Source: Ruegeria sp. R13_0
GTDB lineage: Bacteria; Pseudomonadota; Alphaproteobacteria; Rhodobacterales; Rhodobacteraceae
Reading direction: 5' to 3'
Assembly (NCBI RefSeq): GCF_017743995.1
Contig: NZ_JAGHRB010000004.1
Location: forward strand, 1-64,000
DNA length: 64,000 nucleotides
The notes below the pieces were generated by a model. That model did no database searches. It had not been told where the DNA came from and worked only from the letters and a program-made list of their open reading frames with translations. The translations under genes and the position numbers were made by a program. The stretch's first letter is position 1, and every line of letters starts with the position of its first letter. Of this stretch, positions 9,801 through 17,616 are shown in pieces.

Positions 9801-10868
9801 CACTTGGACCGAACCGACTCAAAGGAACGTGAACGCGAAATCTCACGCTGCTTAGGTCAAGCTGCCACCGTCGACTACTTCGAGCTGCGAATGACTCGCG
9901 GTATGTGCAATTTGGCAGGTTCGGTCTTACATGCTGAAAAAGCCGGTGAAACTGTCGAAACGGCGATTTCGTCCGCACAACTTGCCAGCGGCCTGGGCAT
10001 GATGCGCCTGCGCAAAGCGAACAACCGGTTGATGCAACGAGCCGAACAGGTTGCCGTCAAACTGGATGATCCGTCGACACAATCACATATTTGTACGGTG
10101 GATGCGCTTTGGCGCTTGGGTTTGTGTGAATGGCACGAAGTTGATACACGCGTCGATCAAGCCCTGCAGTTGGCGCAAAAAGCGGGTGATCAATTGCGCT
10201 GGTGCAATGCACAGGGAATTCGCTTTTGGTCGCAATACTATCGTGGCGATCTGAGTTCGCTGGAAGAAACGGCTTTGGCGTTGTTGTCCCGGGCACAGAA
10301 TGCGGGTCACACGCAACAGGAAATCTGGGCTTTGCGATGCAAGGCATTGTGCATGCTGCACATTGATCGCCCTCGTGAGGCCGTCGAGATCCTGCACCTA
10401 ATTTCTTCCGGTACAACAAAAATTTCCGATCTTGCCGCGGAGGTTTCCATCAAGGGAGCCCATGCCTTGTCCCTGTCGCGCGTCGGCAAACACGGCGCCA
10501 GTTATGATACGTCGGTCGAAATGATGCGGCTTCTGGAGCAGATAAAGCGGCCCTCATCGCACGTCATCATTGTTGGAATCGGCAGCGTGCTGGAATTGCT
10601 CTTGCGCGGGCGCGAGGCGGGTGTTGCCGATGGGTATGACGAATGGAAACGCTTGGAAGACAAGGCCTTTGGCCATCTAAGTCGCTACTGCAAGACATTT
10701 ATCATCGGAGAAACCCAGCTAGGTCTTTGGTCAGGACTGGATCAATGGTTGAACGGTCATTGCGATAGGGCAATGCAGACTTGGAGGTCTGCACTAAAAG
10801 TCGCGCAAGACCGAACACTGCGCAAAGATGAGTCTCTAATCCTTGCCGAAATCAGACGGCGGGAGTGA
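6876..10868 (+). CDS. Soluble adenylyl cyclase-like protein: two class III cyclase domains, AAA ATPase, helical repeats
   Basis: A 1330-residue protein with the layout of mammalian soluble adenylyl cyclase. The first cyclase domain has both metal-binding Asp regions, FVDVSRYTA (Asp about 41) and FSGDSFLAYW (Asp about 91). The second has SIGIATGE near 352 and VIGQTVNRAARLM near 375. A Walker A motif, GEAGIGKTT, lies near 471-479, followed by VLEDCQWLD as Walker B. From about 830 on it is alpha-helical, TPR-like. Family knowledge suggests ATP to cAMP, cytosolic, possibly bicarbonate-responsive. The start at 6876 has GGAAAG five bases upstream; a TTG start at 6801 would add 25 residues. The C-terminus (ending IRRRE) stops earlier than I expect for the family, so a small 3' truncation is possible. 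Confidence 0.8.
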   Translation: MGEGNSILASFLPLRLLGSMYPRHRARPSVVRLSGAALFVDVSRYTALVEQLARRGQTGLEEIPKLLDQTYSRSANQIMANGGEVLSFSGDSFLAYWPADTLGAAEAVRRAISCAGAICRKSERGADLSVVSDTPAIHAGIGFGEMWVATVGGNPVWNLIFGGTAILQAATAQSHARSSSYALSDVAQAVLDTSADPVVKPAQADLSDCPPYSWLRGFLPQHFQDNLFPREEDRNQDSASGRNTLHSLKDVDAKLDELAEVRPISALFARIVGISTDSPPATEQFQALCVSLQALLIARDCPVGEMLIDDKGLVYWVAFGEPGKFHRDDPQRALDAACAIRATVLAHGFDTSIGIATGEALFRVVGSPRCRQWMVIGQTVNRAARLMTETDGAILCDAPTERVARSEFLFKRRGTLQLLGLSDMTPVFEPLERTPSTVSSVDIVGRTKEIEALKSAFENVKSGANHIVIVDGEAGIGKTTLVKAFADDLKAEGYAVSIACADREVQRTSLLIWRRVLEFLVGVPIDSNGNQVLELIRVRTQNQQDIEKRLPLLGDVLSIDIPQTEMTRHLQGAHRADATMRLLGTIIDRLGPRPLTLVLEDCQWLDSASWRSVEWVFGSVDSLFLVLCVRAGEAPEELEDLRRRTNLIGWQSDGPAVASHRACETLKLMALDERSIQQLVARTLGDAPPSDELAENVSRLAGGNPFFAEEISLSLRNQGLITLRDGFWCSSRPLDELTFFEGVEKVIRERVDRLDMAVQKVLKSAAVIGRRFNISALRFLNGAGAKKIVLQLADAQLITDTDEPDVYEFRHGQIRDVVYNSIPSEIRRQLHGAIARWIETTRPQATGADLAILVQHFEAADDFDHAVKYADLAATNAVQVGAFREVESFVGICLDHERRQRALEPLEKLRSVRWRRQLAEAHYSRGDIRAQGVAIRKALDVAGQPVPTNSGRILMLLIMRFLLLYLRNLLPIIQKHLDRTDSKEREREISRCLGQAATVDYFELRMTRGMCNLAGSVLHAEKAGETVETAISSAQLASGLGMMRLRKANNRLMQRAEQVAVKLDDPSTQSHICTVDALWRLGLCEWHEVDTRVDQALQLAQKAGDQLRWCNAQGIRFWSQYYRGDLSSLEETALALLSRAQNAGHTQQEIWALRCKALCMLHIDRPREAVEILHLISSGTTKISDLAAEVSIKGAHALSLSRVGKHGASYDTSVEMMRLLEQIKRPSSHVIIVGIGSVLELLLRGREAGVADGYDEWKRLEDKAFGHLSRYCKTFIIGETQLGLWSGLDQWLNGHCDRAMQTWRSALKVAQDRTLRKDESLILAEIRRRE

Positions 10869-11155
10869 TTGGATGCTAAGTTATCTAGGCCTCAAATCCA
10901 ATAAAGCGTTGTATAGCTCCTAGGAAAAGACTGGGGTTAAAATATGGCGGCTTTGGTGAGGGTGCACTGCGCCATCAGAAATTGTACGTTTACCGCACTA
11001 GGTGCTTTTGCGACATTCTCTAAGCGCCCAAACCCGTCGTTCGAATAAAAAACTCTTAACGGCTAATCTGTCCGCATCTCGGAAGTTCACTAGTGAAGTT
11101 TTTTTATGTCCGCTTCCGCGCTAAATCTGACATCTTAATTTCGTCCGGCAACGGT

Positions 11156-11231
11156 GGTTGCGCCCTCCCGCAACCAGGTCGGAAACCTTCAAAGCAGCCC
11201 GTTCAGACTACGATTGATCCCCCGGATCAAT
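11156..11231. repeat. Two perfect short hairpins in the gene-free stretch
   Basis: GGTTGCG (11156-11162) pairs with CGCAACC (11169-11175) over a 6-base loop. ATTGATCC (11213-11220) pairs with GGATCAAT (11224-11231) over a CCC loop. Neither is followed by a T tract, so they are not simple terminators. Function unknown. Confidence 0.45.
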
Positions 11232-11759
11232 TGCTTAACGTCTTCACCTCGTCAGGCTCACAACCTCAAGGTAGAAGTTCAATTCCCAATCCCGAAACCA
11301 AATTTACACCAATGAAAGCAGTGCGTTAAGGGTCAGGTAGGCGCACTCCTGTTGCTGCAATCCATTCCCACTGGAAACACTGTGGAAGCAATTCGAGCGA
11401 AAGTGTGCGGCACTTCCAATCAATGCTTCGCCACATTGCGCCCAATTGGGTTGACCAATAGAACTGGTCGATACACTTAGAGGTACCTTCCACTAGTGAT
11501 TTGTTGCCCTACTTGCCTCTCCTAAGAGAATCCGTGCAATCAGTTCGTTAAAGTAAACGCCGCTCGTTTATAGCGACCAGACGCGACTTCGGATCGCGGC
11601 ATTCTGATGAGTCCTGCATAGCCGTAGTAAGAAACCGGCAAGTCAACCGGGGACTTGAGGAAATCGAGTATGTTTTTAAGCATTTGTACCTGAAAGAACT
11701 TGAGGATCTTGTGTGAAAAGATCCGAGCGTTCGAAAAGATAAACAAGTGACCTTGAGAT

Positions 11760-11860
11760 GAGCAGACCAGTTTCTGCTCTTTCGTGTGATCTATTTACCC
11801 GGGGTGTACCCAGCTCCGCGTTGGCGGAGCGTATGTCGGTGATCTCGCCGCCGTTGCGGC
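11760..11860. repeat. Three consecutive perfect hairpins upstream of the lysine catabolism genes
   Basis: Stem 1: GAGCAGA/TCTGCTC (11760-11779, 6-base loop). Stem 2: GCTCCGC/GCGGAGC with loop GTTG (11813-11830). Stem 3: GCCGC/GCGGC with loop CGTT (11847-11860). They lie 155-255 bases before the lysine dehydrogenase start and could form part of a structured leader RNA or regulator sites. There is no T tract, and no known riboswitch is recognised. Confidence 0.4.
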
Positions 11861-12014
11861 AACCCTACATGACCCGATTCAACATTTGTTCCGACAAAAT
11901 ATCCAAAATGCCAACAAAATGACCATTACATCCGTTATTTCGTCAATTTGAACCCTGCGAAATGACGATGTTCTCCGCCACTCTGGATTAAAAACCAGAC
12001 TGAGGAGGCGCATT

Positions 12015-13121
12015 ATGGGTTGGAATATTTGCATCGTAGGAGCTGGCAAGATTGGGCAGATGATCGCCACGCTGTTGAAGGGGTCGCCAAACTACAGCGT
12101 CACGGTTGCGGATCATGATCTCAAGGCCTTGGGCGACATTGCCAAAATGGGCGTAGCGACCAAGCAGATTGATGCCTCGGATATTGAAGGTCTGGCGCAA
12201 GGGCTGAAGACGTTTGACGCGGTGATCTCGGCGGCTCCGTTCTTTTTGACACCAAATATCGCGCAAGCCGCCCAGCAGGCCGGGGCGCATTATTTTGACC
12301 TGACCGAAGATGTCGCGGCCACCAATGCCGTGCGCGCTTTGGCGGAGAACAGCAAGACCGCGTTCATGCCCCAATGCGGGTTGGCGCCCGGTTTTGTCGG
12401 GATCGCGGGGGCATCGCTGGCGGCTGAGTTTGATGAGATCGACAGCCTGCATATGCGGGTTGGGGCCTTGCCTTTGTTTCCGACCAACGCGTTGAAATAC
12501 AACCTGACCTGGTCGACCGATGGGCTGATCAACGAATACTGCAACCCGTGTGATGCCATCGTGAACAGCAAACGGGTTAAGACCGCCCCGCTGGAGGACT
12601 ATGAGGTCTTGGGTCATGACGGGGTGGAGTATGAGTGTTTCAACACCTCAGGCGGCCTTGGAACCCTTCCCGAAACCCTGGAAGGCAAGGCGCGGGCGGT
12701 GTCCTACCGCTCGATCCGGTATCCGGGTCATTGTGACATCCTGAAACTGTTGTTGAACGATTTGGGGCTGGGTCAACGCCGCGATCTTCTGAAAGAGATT
12801 TTTGAGGCCGCCCTTCCGCGCACCGATCAGGATGTTGTGCTTGTCTATTGCACCGCCAAGGGCAAGATCGACGGAGCCCTGCGCGAAAAGTCCCTGATCA
12901 ACAAAAGCTTCGCGCGTGAGATCAACGGACAGGTCTGGAGCGCCATTCAGGTCACCACCGCAGCGGGCGTTTTGGGCGTGGTTGATCTGATGCGTACGGG
13001 CGTTCTGCCCTCAACCGGTTTTGTCCAGCAAGAGCAGGTGAAGCTGTCCGATTTCCTCAATACCGAATTTGGCCGGCTCTATCGGGCGGGCGACGTAACC
13101 CCACAGAACAAGGCGGCGTAA
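12015..13121 (+). CDS. Saccharopine dehydrogenase-family L-lysine 6-dehydrogenase
   Basis: A 368-residue Rossmann-fold protein with the dinucleotide motif IVGAGKIG at residues 7-14 and the saccharopine dehydrogenase-type body (QCGLAPGF near 118-125). The family oxidises L-lysine at the epsilon amino group to alpha-aminoadipate semialdehyde with NAD(P)+. The reading as lysine dehydrogenase rather than saccharopine reductase rests on its size and on the next gene, three bases downstream, which encodes the aldehyde dehydrogenase for the product. A GAGGAGG-like site precedes the ATG. The two genes form an operon for lysine breakdown, a route linked to osmotic stress in other bacteria. The exact substrate is inferred. 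Confidence 0.75.
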   Translation: MGWNICIVGAGKIGQMIATLLKGSPNYSVTVADHDLKALGDIAKMGVATKQIDASDIEGLAQGLKTFDAVISAAPFFLTPNIAQAAQQAGAHYFDLTEDVAATNAVRALAENSKTAFMPQCGLAPGFVGIAGASLAAEFDEIDSLHMRVGALPLFPTNALKYNLTWSTDGLINEYCNPCDAIVNSKRVKTAPLEDYEVLGHDGVEYECFNTSGGLGTLPETLEGKARAVSYRSIRYPGHCDILKLLLNDLGLGQRRDLLKEIFEAALPRTDQDVVLVYCTAKGKIDGALREKSLINKSFAREINGQVWSAIQVTTAAGVLGVVDLMRTGVLPSTGFVQQEQVKLSDFLNTEFGRLYRAGDVTPQNKAA

Positions 13122-13124
13122 AAG

Positions 13125-14636
13125 ATGAAAGACGTTGTGATGACTGCAGAAACCACTCTGGCAAACCTCGACCTGACCGCAGCGGAGCTGACAGGGGGAA
13201 CGTTGGCGGTAAGGTCTCCGATCGATGGACGCACCCTGGCGGACGTGCATGAAACACCGGCCTCTGAGATGGAGGCCATCCTAGCCAACGCCAAAACCGC
13301 CTTCAAAGCGTGGCGCACCGTGCCCGCCCCTCGGCGGGGGGAACTGATCCGCCTGCTGGGCGAGGAGTTGCGCGCCGCCAAGGACGATCTGGGCGCCTTG
13401 GTCAGTTGGGAGGCGGGCAAGATCACCTCGGAAGGACTGGGCGAGGTGCAAGAGATGATCGACATCTGCGACTTTGCCGTCGGCCTGTCGCGGCAGCTTT
13501 ACGGTCTGACCATTGCCTCGGAACGTCCCGGCCACCGGATGATGGAGACATGGCACCCGGCAGGTCCGGTCGGCGTGATCTCGGCCTTCAATTTCCCGGT
13601 TGCGGTCTGGTCGTGGAACGCGGCGCTGGCGCTTGTCTGCGGCGATCCGGTGATCTGGAAACCGTCCGAGAAGACGCCTCTGACCGCGATGGCCTGTCAG
13701 AAGATCTTTGAACGTGCGCTGGCCCGGTTCGGGGACGCGCCCGACAACCTGCTGCAAACCCTGATTGGCGGCGCTGCTCTGGGTGAGGCCCTGGTGGCCA
13801 GCGAAGACGTGCCAGTGATCTCGGCCACCGGCTCGACGCGTATGGGCCGTGCGGTTGCACCGATTGTGGCGGCGCGGTTCGGCAAGTGCATTCTGGAGCT
13901 TGGCGGGAACAACGCGATGATTGTCGGTCCGTCGGCCGATCTGGAAATGGCGGTGCGGGCGATTGTCTTCTCGGCGGTCGGAACGGCGGGTCAGCGCTGC
14001 ACGACACTGCGCCGCCTGATCGTCCACAACTCGATCAAAGATGAGCTGGTCGCGCGTCTGAAGAAAGCCTATGCCGGATTGCCCATTGGTGATCCGATGG
14101 CTGAGGGTACATTGATTGGCCCACTGGTCGATGAGGCCTCGGGCGCGGCGATGACAGCGGCGCTGAAAGCCGCCGAAGCCGAAGGCGGCGTGGTCTTTGG
14201 TGGGAAGTGCGTCACCGACGGCGTTCCGGGCGGCGTCTATATGGAGCCTGCCATTGTTGAAATGCCGGGCCAGACAGCAACGGTCAAAACAGAAACCTTC
14301 GCGCCGATCCTCTATGTCATGGGCTATGACGATTTTGACGATGCCATTGAGATTCAGAACGGTGTGCCGCAGGGCCTGTCCTCGTGCGTCTTTACCCTGA
14401 ACATGCGTGAGGCCGAGCAGTTCCTGACAGCCGCCGGATCGGATTGCGGTATCGCCAACGTCAATATTGGCCCGTCCGGCGCCGAGATCGGTGGTGCCTT
14501 CGGTGGTGAAAAGGAAACCGGCGGCGGGCGCGAAAGCGGCTCGGACGCGTGGAAGGCCTATATGCGCCGTCAGACCAACACGGTTAACTATTCGGCAGAG
14601 CTGCCGCTGGCGCAGGGTGTGAAGTTCGACATCTGA
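13125..14636 (+). CDS. amaB: Alpha-aminoadipate semialdehyde dehydrogenase (ALDH7 type)
   Basis: A 503-residue aldehyde dehydrogenase. The catalytic Glu is in LELGGNN (about residue 258) and the catalytic Cys in GQRCTTLRR (about residue 291). PWNFP-type binding is replaced by SAFNFPVAVWSWN, as in the ALDH7/antiquitin group. It should oxidise alpha-aminoadipate semialdehyde (in equilibrium with piperideine-6-carboxylate) to alpha-aminoadipate with NAD+. The gene begins three bases after the lysine dehydrogenase stop, so the two are almost certainly co-transcribed. An alternative ATG lies five codons in. Function is supported by both subfamily motifs and context. Confidence 0.82.
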   Translation: MKDVVMTAETTLANLDLTAAELTGGTLAVRSPIDGRTLADVHETPASEMEAILANAKTAFKAWRTVPAPRRGELIRLLGEELRAAKDDLGALVSWEAGKITSEGLGEVQEMIDICDFAVGLSRQLYGLTIASERPGHRMMETWHPAGPVGVISAFNFPVAVWSWNAALALVCGDPVIWKPSEKTPLTAMACQKIFERALARFGDAPDNLLQTLIGGAALGEALVASEDVPVISATGSTRMGRAVAPIVAARFGKCILELGGNNAMIVGPSADLEMAVRAIVFSAVGTAGQRCTTLRRLIVHNSIKDELVARLKKAYAGLPIGDPMAEGTLIGPLVDEASGAAMTAALKAAEAEGGVVFGGKCVTDGVPGGVYMEPAIVEMPGQTATVKTETFAPILYVMGYDDFDDAIEIQNGVPQGLSSCVFTLNMREAEQFLTAAGSDCGIANVNIGPSGAEIGGAFGGEKETGGGRESGSDAWKAYMRRQTNTVNYSAELPLAQGVKFDI

Positions 14637-14672
14637 ACGCTCGTCCGGCGGCGGGGTCACGCCGCCGGGCCA

Positions 14673-16250
14673 TCAATCTGAGAACAGATAGTCCAGCTGC
14701 ATGATGGATTGGGCTGTCTCGTTTTTCACACCAAGGAACTTGGAGATTGCGGCCTCATTCTCGGCTCGATCCGATGTCTCGCGCAGGCGCAGATAGCCAT
14801 CAATTCCGGCCTTGCGGATTTCTTCGGACTCGTGTGCCAGATCATTGCGCAGGGTGGGCAGCAGGCGCGCAACGGTCTCGGATGGGCTGTTTTCGCCTGC
14901 AAGGCCGACACGGCGCGCATGGCCGATCAGGTAGTCGTCGGAATACTGACACTCGATTTCCAACACATGGGTCTTGGCGGCATCGCCGCAGAAATCCTGA
15001 ATGGCGTCCAGATTGGCCGGATCAAGGCACAGCGCCAGTTGGTTCGATCCGAAATGATCAAAGAGCATGCGCACAACGGCCCGCCTGTGGCGCGAGCGTT
15101 TGGTCAGAGTCGTCTCGATCCCGCCCAGATCCGGCAGCGGAGTGTCCTGCTCGTTGAACAGATACTCGACACAGGGGATGTCGGTGACCGAAGCAATCTG
15201 ATCCACCAGCCGCTTTGCCACGTGCCACTTTTTGCAGACGATCAGAAACAGCTCTCGTTCCGGGCCCAGCGTATTCCCGGCCTCCCAGAACCGTTGACCG
15301 AACCGGCGGCCGACACGCCCACGCCCGGCAAGGAAGGCATAGAGGTTGCGCCCCTCATCCGAGATCGGGAAATCGACACCGGTGCTGGCGTAGAGGGTTC
15401 CGAGACGCTCTTTCAGCTCGTGGGCTTCGGGGCTGATCTTGCGGGCGAATAGGTAATTCTGCCCCAATAACATGTCGAAGTGATCATTGTAGAAACTCAC
15501 TGGCATGCCGTAATCCGAGAACATCAGAAAGGTCAGCGTGCGGTTTTCGATTTCGTTCTTCGGGATCAGGTGCCGGACCAGCGTCTGAAAGAAGGTCTCG
15601 TCGGGAATCCAGGTAGAGGAGAAAAACCGGACCACATCGCGCCGCTGTTTCAGGAAATCCAAAATCATCTCGACCGTCCGGCGACGCAGGCACCACCACT
15701 GGCTGCCGATCATCACCTGAATATCGTCGGGGATGTCGCGCGTGATTTTGAACCGTTTCTGCAGCTCGTAAGAGGTATAGAACCGCTTGGGCTGCGTGCG
15801 TTCGTTGAAGTAGTGGCGGTAGATCAGCCGGTCTTCTTTCATGCCGGTCTTGATCCAGTTGCTGGCAAAAAAGTCGTGGCTTTCGATGAAATCCGTGTCG
15901 TGCTCGTCCAGAAAGTTGTGGGCGTATTCTGCTGTCTTGATGGCCATGCAATCGCCCGACAGCATGTAGAAATGCGTGGCACGGGGAAAGGCGCTTTCGG
16001 CCGCTTGCAGGGCGTGCAGGGTGGCCTGCACCAAAGACCACTCACCCCAACCGCATTTGATGCGTTTGGCGGCGAAGGTGACGTTCGGATTGTCCTTCAG
16101 GGCGACACGAATGCGGTCATAGTCCGACGCCTTGGCCCGCGCATCGAAATGGATTGCCATATAGTCGCCGACGGCGGTCAATTGCTCAGCCTGCGCGATG
16201 ATCGCGTCGGGGTCCTTGTGACACAGCAATATGTAGGCAATCTTCGCCAT
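14673..16250 (-). CDS. GT14-type beta-1,6-N-acetylglucosaminyltransferase family protein with C-terminal DUF5928-like domain
   Basis: A 525-residue protein. Residues about 1-290 resemble core-2/I-branching (GT14) glycosyltransferases: it opens with AKIAYILLCHKDP, then has HFDAR, YMLSGDCMAIK and the acceptor-side SQWWCLRRRTVE and WIPDETFFQT. The remaining 230 residues match the uncharacterised domain that accompanies this enzyme in roseobacters. No signal peptide or membrane span is seen, so it probably acts in the cytoplasm. It is divergent from a sulfotransferase gene 141 bases away, which suggests both modify the same surface polysaccharide. Donor and acceptor are unknown. Confidence 0.75.
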   Translation of the reverse strand: MAKIAYILLCHKDPDAIIAQAEQLTAVGDYMAIHFDARAKASDYDRIRVALKDNPNVTFAAKRIKCGWGEWSLVQATLHALQAAESAFPRATHFYMLSGDCMAIKTAEYAHNFLDEHDTDFIESHDFFASNWIKTGMKEDRLIYRHYFNERTQPKRFYTSYELQKRFKITRDIPDDIQVMIGSQWWCLRRRTVEMILDFLKQRRDVVRFFSSTWIPDETFFQTLVRHLIPKNEIENRTLTFLMFSDYGMPVSFYNDHFDMLLGQNYLFARKISPEAHELKERLGTLYASTGVDFPISDEGRNLYAFLAGRGRVGRRFGQRFWEAGNTLGPERELFLIVCKKWHVAKRLVDQIASVTDIPCVEYLFNEQDTPLPDLGGIETTLTKRSRHRRAVVRMLFDHFGSNQLALCLDPANLDAIQDFCGDAAKTHVLEIECQYSDDYLIGHARRVGLAGENSPSETVARLLPTLRNDLAHESEEIRKAGIDGYLRLRETSDRAENEAAISKFLGVKNETAQSIMQLDYLFSD

Positions 16251-16391
16251 GTGGGTCCGCTATTTCCGTTTCTGCCCGTTTACACTCGTGATACTGAGGA
16301 TGAGCGATTGAATAAACCGAATAGTTTTGGTTCTTTGCTTGTAAAACGACTTGCGCGTAACAAGTTCCGAGATTTTGAGGAGGCATAGCAG

Positions 16392-17210
16392 ATGGGGTTC
16401 CCCGGCACCTGGATGACCGAGAGCGAAAGCATGGTGTACCGTGTTGTGCCTAAATGTGCCTGCTCGACCATTGGCCAGATTATGTACTATTCTGATCATG
16501 GCCGGTTTTTTGACGGCGACATTCATGATGCCAAGGATGGGATGCACAAATGGGCCTTTGACCATAGTCAGGGCATGATATCGGCCAATGTACGCAATCA
16601 TGGGTCTTATGCGTTCACCTGCGTGCGCAATCCCTATACGCGGATCCTCAGCTCCTTCTTCGATAAGATCTGTGGTATTCAGCGCAACGGAAAGCGGTAC
16701 CGGGGCAAGCTGGTGCCGACGCTGGTCTATAACTACGGGATCGAGGTTGGCGGTGAGGATGGAAAGGGTGAGTTCGACCAGATCGCCAGTTTCCGCCGCT
16801 TCCTTCTATTTGCACGGGATACGATCCGGTGGCGCAGGCCGATGGACCCGGATATCCACTGGTCGGCCATGTCGGGCCACGTGTCGACCTTTGTGGTCAA
16901 TGGCGGGCGCTACGACAACATTTTCTGGACCGAGAAGTTCAACGACGGGATGCAGGATGTTCTGGAGCATATCGAGACCGCGCATCCCGTGACCCTATCT
17001 GAGATCCCGAGATTCAACGAATCCGAAGGCCATGGTCCCAAGCGCGCTCACCCGGTCGAGGACTATTTCGACGATCTTTCGATGCATCTGGTCTATGAGA
17101 TCTACAAACAGGATTTTGAGCTGTTCAAATACGATTTCGAAAACCCGGCAAACAAGATGCCGGTGGGTGAGATCGACTTGGATGAAATCCACGCGAAACT
17201 CGGGTCGTAG
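16392..17210 (+). CDS. Sulfotransferase family 2 protein
   Basis: A 272-residue protein with a PAPS 5'-phosphosulfate loop RVVPKCACSTI (about 17-27) and a 3'-phosphate motif CVRNPYTRILSSF (about 77-89), both typical of carbohydrate sulfotransferases. It would move sulfate from PAPS to a sugar hydroxyl. No signal peptide or membrane anchor is visible. A GAGGAGG site nine bases before the ATG supports the start. The divergent neighbour is a GT14-type glycosyltransferase, which fits a role in a sulfated exopolysaccharide or capsule; this link is inferred from position only. Confidence 0.75.
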   Translation: MGFPGTWMTESESMVYRVVPKCACSTIGQIMYYSDHGRFFDGDIHDAKDGMHKWAFDHSQGMISANVRNHGSYAFTCVRNPYTRILSSFFDKICGIQRNGKRYRGKLVPTLVYNYGIEVGGEDGKGEFDQIASFRRFLLFARDTIRWRRPMDPDIHWSAMSGHVSTFVVNGGRYDNIFWTEKFNDGMQDVLEHIETAHPVTLSEIPRFNESEGHGPKRAHPVEDYFDDLSMHLVYEIYKQDFELFKYDFENPANKMPVGEIDLDEIHAKLGS

Positions 17211-17233
17211 TTCTGGTTTATTTGGGGCAGGGG

Positions 17234-17372
17234 AACGCTCCCGCCCATCGTCAATGTCTCTGACGAGACATCTCCTCTGGTTGGGCCCGGCGCCGCGCTT
17301 TGCGCGGCGCCGGGCCCAAGTCCGAACGGGGTATCGGCGTAGCCGATGGCACGGATCGGGCGCGGGAGCGTT
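17234..17372. repeat. Four-stem palindromic element, cloverleaf-like
   Basis: An 11-bp outer stem, AACGCTCCCGC at 17234-17244 with GCGGGAGCGTT at 17362-17372, encloses three perfect hairpins. These are ATGTCTC/GAGACAT with loop TGAC (17254-17271), an 18-bp stem with a TTT loop and very high G+C (17281-17319), and ATCGGC/GCCGAT with loop GTA (17333-17347). It lies in the 3' flank of the sulfotransferase gene and has no T tract after the big stem. It looks like a REP/BIME-type dispersed element or a structured RNA; only one copy is in the window. Confidence 0.6.
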
Positions 17373-17382
17373 TGGGATTGTG

Positions 17383-17553
17383 TCAGTGGTCAGCGAAGTC
17401 TCGAATCCAGCTTAGCGGGAGTAGGGGGCCCTCGACGTCGCGTTCGTGGGCGATGAACTGACGCACAGTTTCCGTATTCTGGATGGGTCCCAAGACGTGT
17501 CGGCCGCGTGAGTGTATCCCGAAGAGGACAGTCCGACTGTGGGATTGCTCCAT
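17383..17553 (-). pseudogene. Small ORF, possible 3' remnant of an unrecognised gene
   Basis: A 56-codon frame starting at an ATG with a closely spaced GAGGTGG. The translation reads like real protein (GRHVLGPIQNTETVRQFIAH followed by RDVEGPLLPLSWIRDF) and ends just before the palindromic element. It begins immediately after the ilvD terminator, leaving no room for a promoter or the rest of a gene, so a truncated remnant is more likely than a functional small protein. I do not recognise the family. Confidence 0.3.
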
Positions 17554-17560
17554 CCACCTC

Positions 17561-17596
17561 AAAAAAGGCCCCATCCGCCAGGCGGGTGGGGCCTTT
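17561..17596 (-). terminator. Rho-independent terminator of ilvD
   Basis: On the minus strand a 13-bp near-perfect stem (GGCCCCACCCGCC with GGCGGATGGGGCC, one mismatch) is followed by six T. It lies about 20 bases beyond the ilvD stop codon. Confidence 0.85.
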
Positions 17597-17616
17597 GGAT
17601 TTCGCTTCCGAAGACG

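Larger units (their letters stand above)
10869..12014. other. Gene-free 1.15-kb stretch
   Basis: No frame here has both a ribosome-binding site and recognisable sequence; the longest (78 and 68 codons) look random. The stretch is AT-rich compared with what follows and contains several short perfect hairpins, listed separately. It may be decayed island DNA, may hold the lysine operon leader, or may encode an unannotated RNA. Confidence 0.5.

Noticed and set aside
11540..11746. 68-codon minus-strand frame in the gene-free stretch
   Set aside because: No ribosome-binding site and no recognisable sequence; length is within chance for AT-rich DNA.
13281..14660. 459-codon frame antisense to the aldehyde dehydrogenase gene
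   Set aside because: Long antisense frames are expected in high-G+C coding DNA; the translation is Arg/His/Gln-rich and the sense frame is a complete enzyme.
17281..17319. 18-bp perfect hairpin as a simple rho-independent terminator
   Set aside because: No T tract follows on either strand, and it is nested in a larger four-stem structure.
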